Shown here one piece after another: positions 21,007-28,504 of a stretch of 64,000 nucleotides of DNA. The translations under genes and the position numbers were made by a program. How positions within the stretch are numbered: position 1 is the stretch's first letter; every line of letters begins with the position of its first letter. This DNA comes from Thiomicrospira cyclica ALM1. GTDB lineage: Bacteria > Pseudomonadota > Gammaproteobacteria > Thiomicrospirales > Thiomicrospiraceae. The notes below the pieces were generated by a model that was not told where the DNA came from, did no database searches, and saw nothing but the letters and a program-made list of their open reading frames with translations. Where the stretch lies: NCBI RefSeq assembly GCF_000214825.1, contig NC_015581.1, positions 806,001 to 870,000 on the forward strand, read 5' to 3'.

Positions 21007-21746
21007 ATTGGGTAATTAAATCGGGATAAGCTAGGCTGCCCGTGATCGATGGTGACATAGCTGGCACCATCCGCTTGCCAGTCGCCCAGCACCCAACGTT
21101 GTTTTTTAGTGGCGTAATAGTGGTGTCCAGGCCGATGTGTATGGCCGTGAATTAGATACGGTGAATCTGGAAATTTTTGCCAAAGTTGTTTGAGTGCTTC
21201 GTCACTTACATCCATAATATCCCAGGTTTTGTGTTGATTAGCCGTAGTGGATTTTTCGCGTAATTGCTGGGCAAGTTTTAGTCGCCAGATTTTCGGCAAG
21301 CGTCGCAATAACCCTTTAATCCAGGTCTGCTGGAGCCAAAAACGCATCCGTTGATAAGCTTTGTCATTAGTGCATAGGCTGTCACCATGCATTAATAAAA
21401 TAGCGGGCTGCTGTTTGTGTTCAAGTGCAATGATATCGTCAAATAACCCTTTTGCTTGACAGGCTTTTAGCAAGTCATTCCCAATTAAAAAATCTCGATT
21501 ACCTAAACCGATGTATATATCCGTGCCCTGACGACTCAGTTGCGCTATGGCGTCAATTTCACGCTGATAAAACGCCATACTAATATCGTCACCGAGCCAA
21601 ACTTCAAACAGGTCGCCCATAATAATCAATTGATCCGCTGCTTTTGCAGGTCCAGTTAGAAAGGCAAGAAAAGCTTGATTGATGGGATGAGGCGGAGCGA
21701 GTTGGTCAGATTCCGTGGCGGGTATCAAGTGGATGTCGGCCACCAC
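21003..21746 (-). CDS. lpxH: UDP-2,3-diacylglucosamine diphosphatase
   Basis: Peripheral membrane metallophosphoesterase that makes lipid X for lipid A. The metal motifs are all present: ADIHL, GDLFE, GNRDF, MHGDSLC and HGHTHRP. The GTG at 21746 is the first conventional start after the ppiB stop, but it removes part of the first beta strand seen in homologues (TLFIADLHL). In-frame codons upstream (21788-21747) read TLPSAIDITGHRTL, which restores TL before VVADIHL. They contain only rare start codons (CTG 21785, ATC 21773, ATT 21767), and no ribosome site is clear. The true start is therefore uncertain. It is in the same frame as ppiB, separated by its TAA. Confidence 0.9.
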   Translation of the reverse strand: MVADIHLIPATESDQLAPPHPINQAFLAFLTGPAKAADQLIIMGDLFEVWLGDDISMAFYQREIDAIAQLSRQGTDIYIGLGNRDFLIGNDLLKACQAKGLFDDIIALEHKQQPAILLMHGDSLCTNDKAYQRMRFWLQQTWIKGLLRRLPKIWRLKLAQQLREKSTTANQHKTWDIMDVSDEALKQLWQKFPDSPYLIHGHTHRPGHHYYATKKQRWVLGDWQADGASYVTIDHGQPSLSRFNYPI

Positions 21747-21788
21747 AAGGGTGCGATGGCCGGTAATATCGATTGCTGACGGCAGAGT

Positions 21789-22295
21789 TTAAGCTTCCGA
21801 CACTAGGGTGTTTTCGATGTAGATATCGTCAACTGGAACATCGCTATGTCCCATACGATTGCCCGTTTTCGCTTGGGCCATTTTGTCAACAATGTCCATG
21901 CCTTCAATGACTTCGGCAAACACCGCATAGCCCCAGCCATGTAAATCGGGTGAGCGATGATCTAAGAAATCATTGTCTTTAAGGTTAATAAAGAACTGTG
22001 AAGTAGCTGAATGTGGCGCTTGCGTGCGAGCCATAGACAAGGTGCCCCGTTTGTTTATTAGGCCATTGTCCGCTTCATTTTCAATGGCGGGTTGGGTTTT
22101 TTTCTGGTTCATCTCTGCGTCCAGACCACCACCTTGCACCACAAAATCCGGAATAATACGATGAAAAATCGTACCGTTATAAAAGCCGGACTCGGCATAG
22201 TCAATAAAGTTTTGTGCTGAAATGGGTGCCAACTCATGGTTTACTTTAATTTTAATGCTACCAATCGTAGTTTCAAAAGTTACAACATTCATCAT
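21789..22295 (-). CDS. ppiB: Peptidyl-prolyl cis-trans isomerase B (cytosolic cyclophilin)
   Basis: 168-aa cyclophilin without signal peptide that catalyses proline isomerisation in folding. Active-site blocks FHRIIPDFVVQGGG and MARTQAPHSATSQFFINL are intact. ATGs at 22295 and 22292 are both possible starts after AGGA. It precedes lpxH as in E. coli (ppiB-lpxH) and follows a periplasmic paralogue, so two cyclophilins stand in tandem. Confidence 0.94.
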   Translation of the reverse strand: MMNVVTFETTIGSIKIKVNHELAPISAQNFIDYAESGFYNGTIFHRIIPDFVVQGGGLDAEMNQKKTQPAIENEADNGLINKRGTLSMARTQAPHSATSQFFINLKDNDFLDHRSPDLHGWGYAVFAEVIEGMDIVDKMAQAKTGNRMGHSDVPVDDIYIENTLVSEA

Positions 22296-22373
22296 TTTGG
22301 TTAATCCTAGCAGGGGTTAAATTTTTGATCGCCTATGCTAAATCAATTGGTGATAGCTTGCACAACTTTTAGC

Positions 22374-22946
22374 CTATTGAATTTGACTAACGCGCTCGAT
22401 AATAACCGGGTTAATCGGCACATCTTGATAGCCATTCCGGTTGGTCGTTGGTTGAGTGCGAATTTGGTTGACCGTACGCATGCCATCAACCACGCGGCCA
22501 AATACGGTATACCCCCAAGCACGAGGTGTTTTTTCACGGAAATCTAGTGAACTGTTGTTAGCGACATTGATAAAAAATTGTGAGGTGGCTGAATGTGGAT
22601 CATTGGTGCGCGCCATAGCGATGGTACCAATACGATTTTGCAGACCATTATCAGCTTCATTTTGAATCGGATCGCGGGTAGGTTTGCGGCGCATTTGATC
22701 ATCTAAGCCGCCACCCTGAATCATGAAGTTGTCAATGACGCGATGAAAAATCGTGCCATCGTAATAGCCTGAATTAACATATTCTAAAAAGTTAGTAACA
22801 GTCAGTGGTGCTTCATTGGGGTAAAGTTCAATAATCATACTGCCGGCATTGGTTTCAACCAATACGCGGGGATTATCCGCTTTCACACTGGTGCTAAATG
22901 CCAGTGTTGCAGACATGGCTGCGGTAATAAAAGCGCGTCGTAACAT
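22374..22946 (-). CDS. ppiA: Peptidyl-prolyl cis-trans isomerase A (periplasmic cyclophilin)
   Basis: 190-aa cyclophilin with an N-terminal signal peptide (MLRRAFITAAMSATLAFS, cleavage probably after VKA at about residue 23). Core motifs FHRVIDNFMIQGGG and MARTNDPHSATSQFFINV are intact. Its length equals that of E. coli PpiA. It is first gene of the ppiA-ppiB-lpxH group and is divergent from glnS. Confidence 0.93.
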   Translation of the reverse strand: MLRRAFITAAMSATLAFSTSVKADNPRVLVETNAGSMIIELYPNEAPLTVTNFLEYVNSGYYDGTIFHRVIDNFMIQGGGLDDQMRRKPTRDPIQNEADNGLQNRIGTIAMARTNDPHSATSQFFINVANNSSLDFREKTPRAWGYTVFGRVVDGMRTVNQIRTQPTTNRNGYQDVPINPVIIERVSQIQ

Positions 22947-23098
22947 GGCGTAGCCTCGCTATTTTTTTAACTATAGAAATTATCTGTATTTTATCATCGT
23001 TTGTAAAAGCGTGTAACCGCCTGTAGCTGTTTTTAACTCTGTGTATAATAGCCGTATTACTTTTGATTCAGCGATATCATGCTCAGGAGCTCAAGCGG

Positions 23099-24766
23099 AT
23101 GACCGATACACCAGCGCGTGCCACTCACTTTATTCGTTCTATTATTGATGAAGATTTAGCATCGGGATTGCATCAACAGATTCAAACCCGCTTCCCGCCG
23201 GAGCCGAATGGCTATTTACATATCGGTCATGCTAAGTCTATTTGTTTGAACTTTGGATTAGCGCTCGATTATAACGGGCAGTGCAACTTGCGTTTTGATG
23301 ACACCAATCCCGCCAAAGAAGACATGGAATATGTCGAGTCGATCCAGCGTGATGTAAAGTGGTTAGGTTTTGAGTGGTCGGGCGAGATTCGTTATAGCTC
23401 GCGTTATTTTGAACAGTTTTATCAGTATGCCTTAGAACTGGTGGACAAGGGTTTGGCCTACGTGTGCTTTTTGGATATGGAACAGCAACGTGAATATCGT
23501 GGCACCTTGACCGAAGTCGGTAAGCCCAGTCCTTATCGGGACACCCCGGCGGCGGAAAACCGTGACTTGTTGCAAAAAATGCGTGCCGGTGACTTCAAAG
23601 AAGGCGAGTGTGTGTTGCGCGCCAAGATTGATATGAGCTCATCGATTATGTGTATGCGTGACCCGATTTTGTATCGGGTGCGATTTCAGCACCATCATCA
23701 AACCGCCGATGCCTGGTGTATCTACCCGATGTACGATTTTGCGCATTGTATTTCCGATGCGATTGAAGGGGTGACGCACTCGCTCTGTACGCTGGAGTTT
23801 CAGGATAATCGTCGTCTCTATGACTGGATTTTGGACAATATCACCTTGCCGAATGCGACCCTACCGCGTCAGTATGAGTTTTCGCGCCTAAATCTTGAAT
23901 ACACCGTGATGTCGAAGCGTAAGCTGCATCAGTTGGTGGATGAGAAATTGGTGTCGGGCTGGGATGACCCGCGGATGCCGACGATCTCTGGTTTACGCCG
24001 TCGTGGTTACACCCCCGCATCTTTGCGCGATTTTGCCGAGCGGATTGGGATTAGCAAAGTCGATAGCTTTACTGAAATGTCGATTCTTGAAGCCGCCGTG
24101 CGTGATGATTTGAATGTGAACGCACCGCGTTCTATGGCGGTGCTTAACCCTGTTAAAGTGGTGATTGAAAACTACCCTGAAGGCCAAGTGGAACCGATTC
24201 AAGCACCGGTACATCCGCAAAACGAGGCGATGGGTAAACGCGAAATTTTCTTTAGCCGTGAAGTCTATATTGATCGTGATGATTTCCGTGCAGAAGCAAA
24301 TAAGCATTTCAAACGCTTGGTATTGGGCAAGGAAGTGCGTTTACGAAATGCCTATATCATTAAAGCCGAGCGGTTTGAAAACGATGAAAACGGTGAGTTA
24401 AAAACGATTTATTGCAGTTATGATCCTGAAACCCTGGGCAAAAATCCGGTGGATGGTCGTAAAGTTAAAGGGGTGATTCATTGGGTTGAAGCCAGCAAAG
24501 CGGTAACGGCGGAGTTTTATTTGTATGACCGTTTGTTTAGCGTGCCTAACCCAGGTAAGGCCGAGGATTTTGCAGCGGTATTAAATCCGGATTCGTTGGT
24601 GATTAAAAAAGGTTTTGTCGAACCAGGCCTGGTCGATGCGCAAAAAGAATTGGCCTATCAGTTTGAGCGCGAAGGTTATTTCTGTCGTGATAACCGATTA
24701 CCAGGCCTGGTGTTTAACCGCACGGTTGGCTTACGCGATACCTGGAGCGAAAACGCTTCGATTTAA
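23099..24766 (+). CDS. glnS: Glutaminyl-tRNA synthetase
   Basis: Class I synthetase that charges tRNA-Gln. I start it at ATG 23099 ([11 protein letters not shown]), which has AGGAG nine bases upstream, giving 555 aa, close to E. coli GlnS. An ATG at 23063 would add 12 residues outside the family. HIGH lies at residues 41-44 in [12 protein letters not shown], the KMSKS-like loop is VMSKRKL, and the C-terminal anticodon-binding beta barrels are complete. TATAAT at 23044-23049 is a likely -10 box. Two perfect copies of CCAGGCCTGG lie near its 3' end. Confidence 0.96.
   Translation: MTDTPARATHFIRSIIDEDLASGLHQQIQTRFPPEPNGYLHIGHAKSICLNFGLALDYNGQCNLRFDDTNPAKEDMEYVESIQRDVKWLGFEWSGEIRYSSRYFEQFYQYALELVDKGLAYVCFLDMEQQREYRGTLTEVGKPSPYRDTPAAENRDLLQKMRAGDFKEGECVLRAKIDMSSSIMCMRDPILYRVRFQHHHQTADAWCIYPMYDFAHCISDAIEGVTHSLCTLEFQDNRRLYDWILDNITLPNATLPRQYEFSRLNLEYTVMSKRKLHQLVDEKLVSGWDDPRMPTISGLRRRGYTPASLRDFAERIGISKVDSFTEMSILEAAVRDDLNVNAPRSMAVLNPVKVVIENYPEGQVEPIQAPVHPQNEAMGKREIFFSREVYIDRDDFRAEANKHFKRLVLGKEVRLRNAYIIKAERFENDENGELKTIYCSYDPETLGKNPVDGRKVKGVIHWVEASKAVTAEFYLYDRLFSVPNPGKAEDFAAVLNPDSLVIKKGFVEPGLVDAQKELAYQFEREGYFCRDNRLPGLVFNRTVGLRDTWSENASI
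24623..24632. repeat. Iterated palindrome CCAGGCCTGG in glnS (first)
   Basis: Perfect decamer within ACCAGGCCTGGT; codes Pro-Gly-Leu-Val. Only 78 bp from the next copy. Confidence 0.9.
24701..24710. repeat. Iterated palindrome CCAGGCCTGG in glnS (second)
   Basis: Perfect decamer within ACCAGGCCTGGT; codes Pro-Gly-Leu-Val. Confidence 0.9.
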
Positions 24767-24790
24767 TCACAAACTATTGATGAGAATGCT

Positions 24791-26167
24791 ATGGCTTTAC
24801 ACATATACAACACCGAAACGCGTCAGAAAGAAGTCTTTAAACCCATTGTGCCCGGCAAGGTTGGTATGTATGTTTGCGGAGTAACGGTGTACGACTATTG
24901 TCATATCGGTCATGCGCGGGTGATGGTTGTGTTTGATACGGTGGTGCGTCATATGCGCGCACGAGGACTTGAGGTTAAGTATGTGCGCAATATCACCGAT
25001 ATTGACGATAAGATTATTAAACGCGCACTCGAAAACCAAGAATCGGTGCAAAGCTTAACCGAACGTTTTATCACCGCCATGCATGAAGATGAAACCGCGT
25101 TGAATATTTTGCGCCCAGACATTGAGCCAAAAGCGACCGACTTTATCCCTGAAATTCAGCAGTTGGTTAACACCCTAATTGAAAAGGGGCATGCCTATGC
25201 CGCAACGAATGGTGATGTGTATTTTAAAGTGAAGTCCTTTGAATCCTATGGCCGTTTGTCGGGTAAAAAGCAAGACGAACTGGAAGCCGGCGCACGGGTA
25301 GAGGTGAATCCTAATAAGCAGGATCCCATGGATTTTGTACTATGGAAAGCCTCCAAAGCAAACGAACCCGCTTGGGATTCGGCTTGGGGGCAAGGCAGGC
25401 CTGGTTGGCATATTGAATGTTCGGCCATGTCCGGCTCGTGTATCGGTGAACGTTTGGATATTCATGGTGGCGGGATGGATTTGCAGTTTCCTCACCATGA
25501 AAACGAAATCGCGCAATCGGAATGTGCGCATGGCGAGCATTATGTTAATACCTGGATGCATGTCGGCTTTGTGCGTGTTGATAACGAAAAAATGTCCAAG
25601 TCGCTGAATAACTTTTTCACGATTCGTGAAGTGCTAAAAGACTATCACCCAGAAGTGATTCGTTATTTCTTGTTATCGAGTCATTATCGCAGCCCGTTGA
25701 ACTACACGATTGAAAACCTTGATATTGCTAAAACCAATTTAGCGCGTTTATACACCGCATTAGAAGCAGCGACAATCCAACCAGGCCTGGTAGCGGTAGG
25801 CACTGAGTTTGAAGCAAAGTTTAATGACGCGATGGATGATGATTTCAACACCCCGCAAGCAATGGCGGTATTGTTTGAATTGGTTAAAGAGGTCAATAAA
25901 ACGCAACAACCCGAGCTGGTGGGTTTGTTACAAAGTCTGGCGAATCGTTTAGGCTTATTAACAGAAACCCCTGAGTTTTTCTTTAAAAGCCAGGTTGGTC
26001 AGCCGGATGGGTTAAGCGATGAAGCGATTGAGGCATTAATTGTCGAGCGCACGCAGGCACGTGCGGATAAAAACTGGGCGCGTTCCGATGAGATTCGTGA
26101 TGACTTGTTGGCAAAAGGGGTCGAGTTGCTGGACAGTAAAGAAGGCACCAGTTGGCGTAGAGCCTAA
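24791..26167 (+). CDS. cysS: Cysteinyl-tRNA synthetase
   Basis: Class I synthetase that charges tRNA-Cys and uses a zinc ion. The 458-aa protein has Cys29 in [13 protein letters not shown] at 38-41, zinc-region motif WHIECSAMS and KMSKS at about 267-271. It begins 24 bp after glnS and is probably in the same operon. The glnS/cysS pair beside ppiA-ppiB-lpxH recalls E. coli cysS/ppiB. It contains one perfect and one near copy of the iterated palindrome. Confidence 0.96.
   Translation: MALHIYNTETRQKEVFKPIVPGKVGMYVCGVTVYDYCHIGHARVMVVFDTVVRHMRARGLEVKYVRNITDIDDKIIKRALENQESVQSLTERFITAMHEDETALNILRPDIEPKATDFIPEIQQLVNTLIEKGHAYAATNGDVYFKVKSFESYGRLSGKKQDELEAGARVEVNPNKQDPMDFVLWKASKANEPAWDSAWGQGRPGWHIECSAMSGSCIGERLDIHGGGMDLQFPHHENEIAQSECAHGEHYVNTWMHVGFVRVDNEKMSKSLNNFFTIREVLKDYHPEVIRYFLLSSHYRSPLNYTIENLDIAKTNLARLYTALEAATIQPGLVAVGTEFEAKFNDAMDDDFNTPQAMAVLFELVKEVNKTQQPELVGLLQSLANRLGLLTETPEFFFKSQVGQPDGLSDEAIEALIVERTQARADKNWARSDEIRDDLLAKGVELLDSKEGTSWRRA
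25781..25790. repeat. Iterated palindrome CCAGGCCTGG in cysS
   Basis: Perfect decamer within ACCAGGCCTGGT; codes Pro-Gly-Leu-Val in a poorly conserved linker. Confidence 0.9.
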
Positions 26168-26247
26168 ATCCATCTTACAAGCCCATATTACAAAACCATG
26201 CCATAAATGGGGTTATATAGATTTAGCTTATATTGGCATAAAAATAA

Positions 26248-26276
26248 TTGACAGCTAGATTAGCATTTATTAAAAT
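26248..26276 (+). promoter_or_regulatory. Strong sigma70-type promoter with no annotated gene downstream
   Basis: TTGACA (26248-26253), a 17-bp spacer and TAAAAT (26271-26276) form a near-consensus promoter. It lies in the 275-bp gap after cysS and points away from cysS toward a terminator 60-90 bp on, with no conventional protein gene in between. Confidence 0.75.
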
Positions 26277-26287
26277 GAGGGCTATTC

Positions 26288-26326
26288 ATGTTTCTTCATG
26301 AGTATCCTCCTTTAGTTATCTTTTGA
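26288..26326 (+). CDS. Possible 12-residue micro-ORF within the candidate small RNA
   Basis: ATG at 26288 opens a frame MFLHEYPPLVIF ending in TGA, with GAGGG at 26277-26281 seven bases upstream. The frame could be chance. If transcription starts at the predicted position, the GAGGG would not be in the RNA. I list it because the promoter, short frame and terminator form a self-contained unit. No function can be proposed. Confidence 0.2.
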   Translation: MFLHEYPPLVIF

Positions 26327-26335
26327 TAATTTTTT

Positions 26336-26363
26336 AGCCAGGCCCAGTGCCTGGTTTTTTTTT
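26336..26363 (+). terminator. Rho-independent terminator of the short unit after cysS
   Basis: AGCCAGGC (26336-26343), loop CCAGT and GCCTGGTT (26349-26356) form an 8-bp stem with one G-T pair, followed by nine T. It may also serve cysS. Confidence 0.9.
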
Positions 26364-26442
26364 GCTAAAACACCATTATTTTTAAAACTTATTGGTGGAA
26401 ACACAAGGCATACGGATCGGGTTTGACTATTGAATGGTTTGG

Positions 26443-28503
26443 CTATTGAGTGGCTAAATTAGTCGTTTGTTTAATTGGACGCATTAAGACCGAGAGACGC
26501 AGTGGCGGGAGCCAATCAGCCTGACTGTGATCCGTGACAGTCGCATGGTGGCTTGTTCTCAACATAAAATCATAAACCATTTTATGTTCGAGAACTTGAC
26601 GTACATAACGTCGCGTTTCCATGAATGGTAGGGTATCGATCCATTGATCCGCTTCAAAATTATCCATTTCGTTTAAGTTTGCGACCCATTGATTGACACG
26701 CGATGGCCCTGCATTATAGGCTGCAATCGCAAGAACAGGATGGTCATAGCGGTTAATGAGTTCCCCTAAATATGCGCTACCTAATGGAATGTTAATCTCG
26801 ATGTTGAAAACATCATTAGGGTTGAAGCGAGTTATACCTTGTTTTTGCGCGGTTTCACGTGCTGTAGCCGGCATAAGCTGCATTAAACCCTGAGCACCTG
26901 CTGGCGAACGCGCATGCGGGTAAAAAGCACTTTCACGTCGCATAATGCTGTAAATAAGACTCGCCGGAAGCCTGTGACGCTCTGCTTCGTGTGTTATTAA
27001 TTCTGAGTAGGGTGTCGGAAAGCGTTTATCTAATGCGTCCCATGCTTGAATTTGTCCTAGGGTGGTAATAGCTAAGTGATGGAGCTCCCAAGTATGTGCC
27101 ATGGCGGCGAGGTCGGCAAAGTCATCGGGGTCAGCGATATTAAGTAGGTGGTGCCATTCTCGGTGTGCATTGATACGCCATTCAATTTCTACTAAGGCTG
27201 AAATTAGCTGTAAGCTTGGGTATTGATCTATGAGCTCTAAAGCGCGCTGTTCGGTAGTTTGTACTGCAAAGTCGTTAGAACGATTAATAGAATAGGGTTT
27301 TCCCAACTGGTCTGCGGCTAAAAAGCCGTAATAATGACGTTCTGTGGCCAGTTGTTCATAAAGAGGTAAATATGCTTTATCGCCAAGCTCAGCTAAGGCC
27401 CTAGCACGCCAGTATCGCCATTGAGACTGATTGGCAAGCGTTTCTGGCATTTCAGCGGTTAATCGCTCCAGTTCAACCCATTTGTTATAACGTATCGTAA
27501 AACGAGCTTTCCATATGAGTGTGGCTTCATCTAAGTCATTACGTCCTAACTGGTTAAGGGCTTGCCAGCCTTGTTCATCATAGCGATATGTCAGATGCAA
27601 TCCTGCTTCACGCTGCAGATTTACAATTTGCTCATGGCTAAGAAGGCGATTAAAAGGAGGTTTTTTCTTAAGAGATAAAACAGTTTCTGGATCACGTCGG
27701 CTCAAAGCGAGTAAACCGGTGTAAGCAACATCTGCTTGAAGGGGTTCTGGAATAAGGTTTAAATCAAAATTGCCAATCTGATTAGGTTGTTGAACCAAAT
27801 TTAACCAAGCCTGGCTCCAGTTTTTATGTTGGCTAGGTATTAAGTGAATAACACTGGGGATTTGGTCGTGGCGTTGTTGTGCAAATAATAGACGCAGTCG
27901 GGCAATTAATGCATCGGTATCAATGATGCCTTGTTGATGAAGATGGCGTTCAATTTCTCGACAACTGCTATGCAAATTAAGGTTCGTTAACCAAAAATTT
28001 TGCCAGTCATTCAAAGGAATCTGTTGGTTAGCCTGGTTAGCTAATAACGATTGTTTTGCAAGGCATTGCTGTTGTTGATTTGAAGGTGTTAGCTGAGTAT
28101 CTAAGATATTTGACCAAGCCTGCTGATTTGCCAAGCTTTCAAGATAGCGTTGCTGAAGTCGAGCGCTAAGACCTAATTTTGGGTTTATTTTAATAAATTC
28201 GACAATAGCTTGTTGATTTGCGCTATCAAGATTTTCTAGTAGGGTTAAATAGTTGCCCATCGGGAAGAGTGGGTGCCCATGAAATTGCTGATTGAATGCT
28301 ACTATTTGTTCCAGATTCCTTGCTTTGGATGCGGCCCACCAAGACTCAAAATCAGCTTTTAGTTGTATGTTGGTCGGTTTGGCTTGGAAAAAGACCTTTT
28401 CATCTATTGACTGGTTGGCAGATACAGGAGCAACCATGGCGATCAGAGAGGTAGCACCAACCCAAATTATTGCAAATAGAAAACCTAGTTTGACCTTCAG
28501 CAA
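26443..28503 (-). CDS. slt: Soluble lytic murein transglycosylase (Slt70 type)
   Basis: Periplasmic enzyme that cleaves glycan strands to 1,6-anhydromuropeptides. The 686-aa product has a signal peptide (hydrophobic from about 7 to 23, cleavage near VSA), a long alpha-helical superhelix rich in tryptophan, and a C-terminal SLT domain with catalytic Glu524 in MRRESAF followed by GAQGLMQLMPATA and AAYNAGPSRV. The start is TTG 28503. It lies 1 nt after mltD, so the two lytic transglycosylases are one unit. Confidence 0.94.
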   Translation of the reverse strand: MLKVKLGFLFAIIWVGATSLIAMVAPVSANQSIDEKVFFQAKPTNIQLKADFESWWAASKARNLEQIVAFNQQFHGHPLFPMGNYLTLLENLDSANQQAIVEFIKINPKLGLSARLQQRYLESLANQQAWSNILDTQLTPSNQQQQCLAKQSLLANQANQQIPLNDWQNFWLTNLNLHSSCREIERHLHQQGIIDTDALIARLRLLFAQQRHDQIPSVIHLIPSQHKNWSQAWLNLVQQPNQIGNFDLNLIPEPLQADVAYTGLLALSRRDPETVLSLKKKPPFNRLLSHEQIVNLQREAGLHLTYRYDEQGWQALNQLGRNDLDEATLIWKARFTIRYNKWVELERLTAEMPETLANQSQWRYWRARALAELGDKAYLPLYEQLATERHYYGFLAADQLGKPYSINRSNDFAVQTTEQRALELIDQYPSLQLISALVEIEWRINAHREWHHLLNIADPDDFADLAAMAHTWELHHLAITTLGQIQAWDALDKRFPTPYSELITHEAERHRLPASLIYSIMRRESAFYPHARSPAGAQGLMQLMPATARETAQKQGITRFNPNDVFNIEINIPLGSAYLGELINRYDHPVLAIAAYNAGPSRVNQWVANLNEMDNFEADQWIDTLPFMETRRYVRQVLEHKMVYDFMLRTSHHATVTDHSQADWLPPLRLSVLMRPIKQTTNLATQ

Positions 28504-28504
28504 T

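Larger units (their letters stand above)
26283..26363 (+). ncRNA. Candidate small RNA of about 80 nt
   Basis: The predicted start is about seven bases after the -10 box and the end is the T run of a terminator. Three stem-loops are visible. Stem 1 is ATTCATG (26284-26290) with CATGAGT (26297-26303). Stem 2 is AGTTATC (26314-26320) with GATAATT (26325-26331) and a TTTT loop. Stem 3 is the terminator. The linker between stems 1 and 2 is CCTCCTTT (26306-26313), which could pair with Shine-Dalgarno sequences. I recognise no known RNA family. A 12-codon frame with a ribosome-site-like GAGGG overlaps the unit, so a peptide-coding role is an alternative. Confidence 0.5.
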
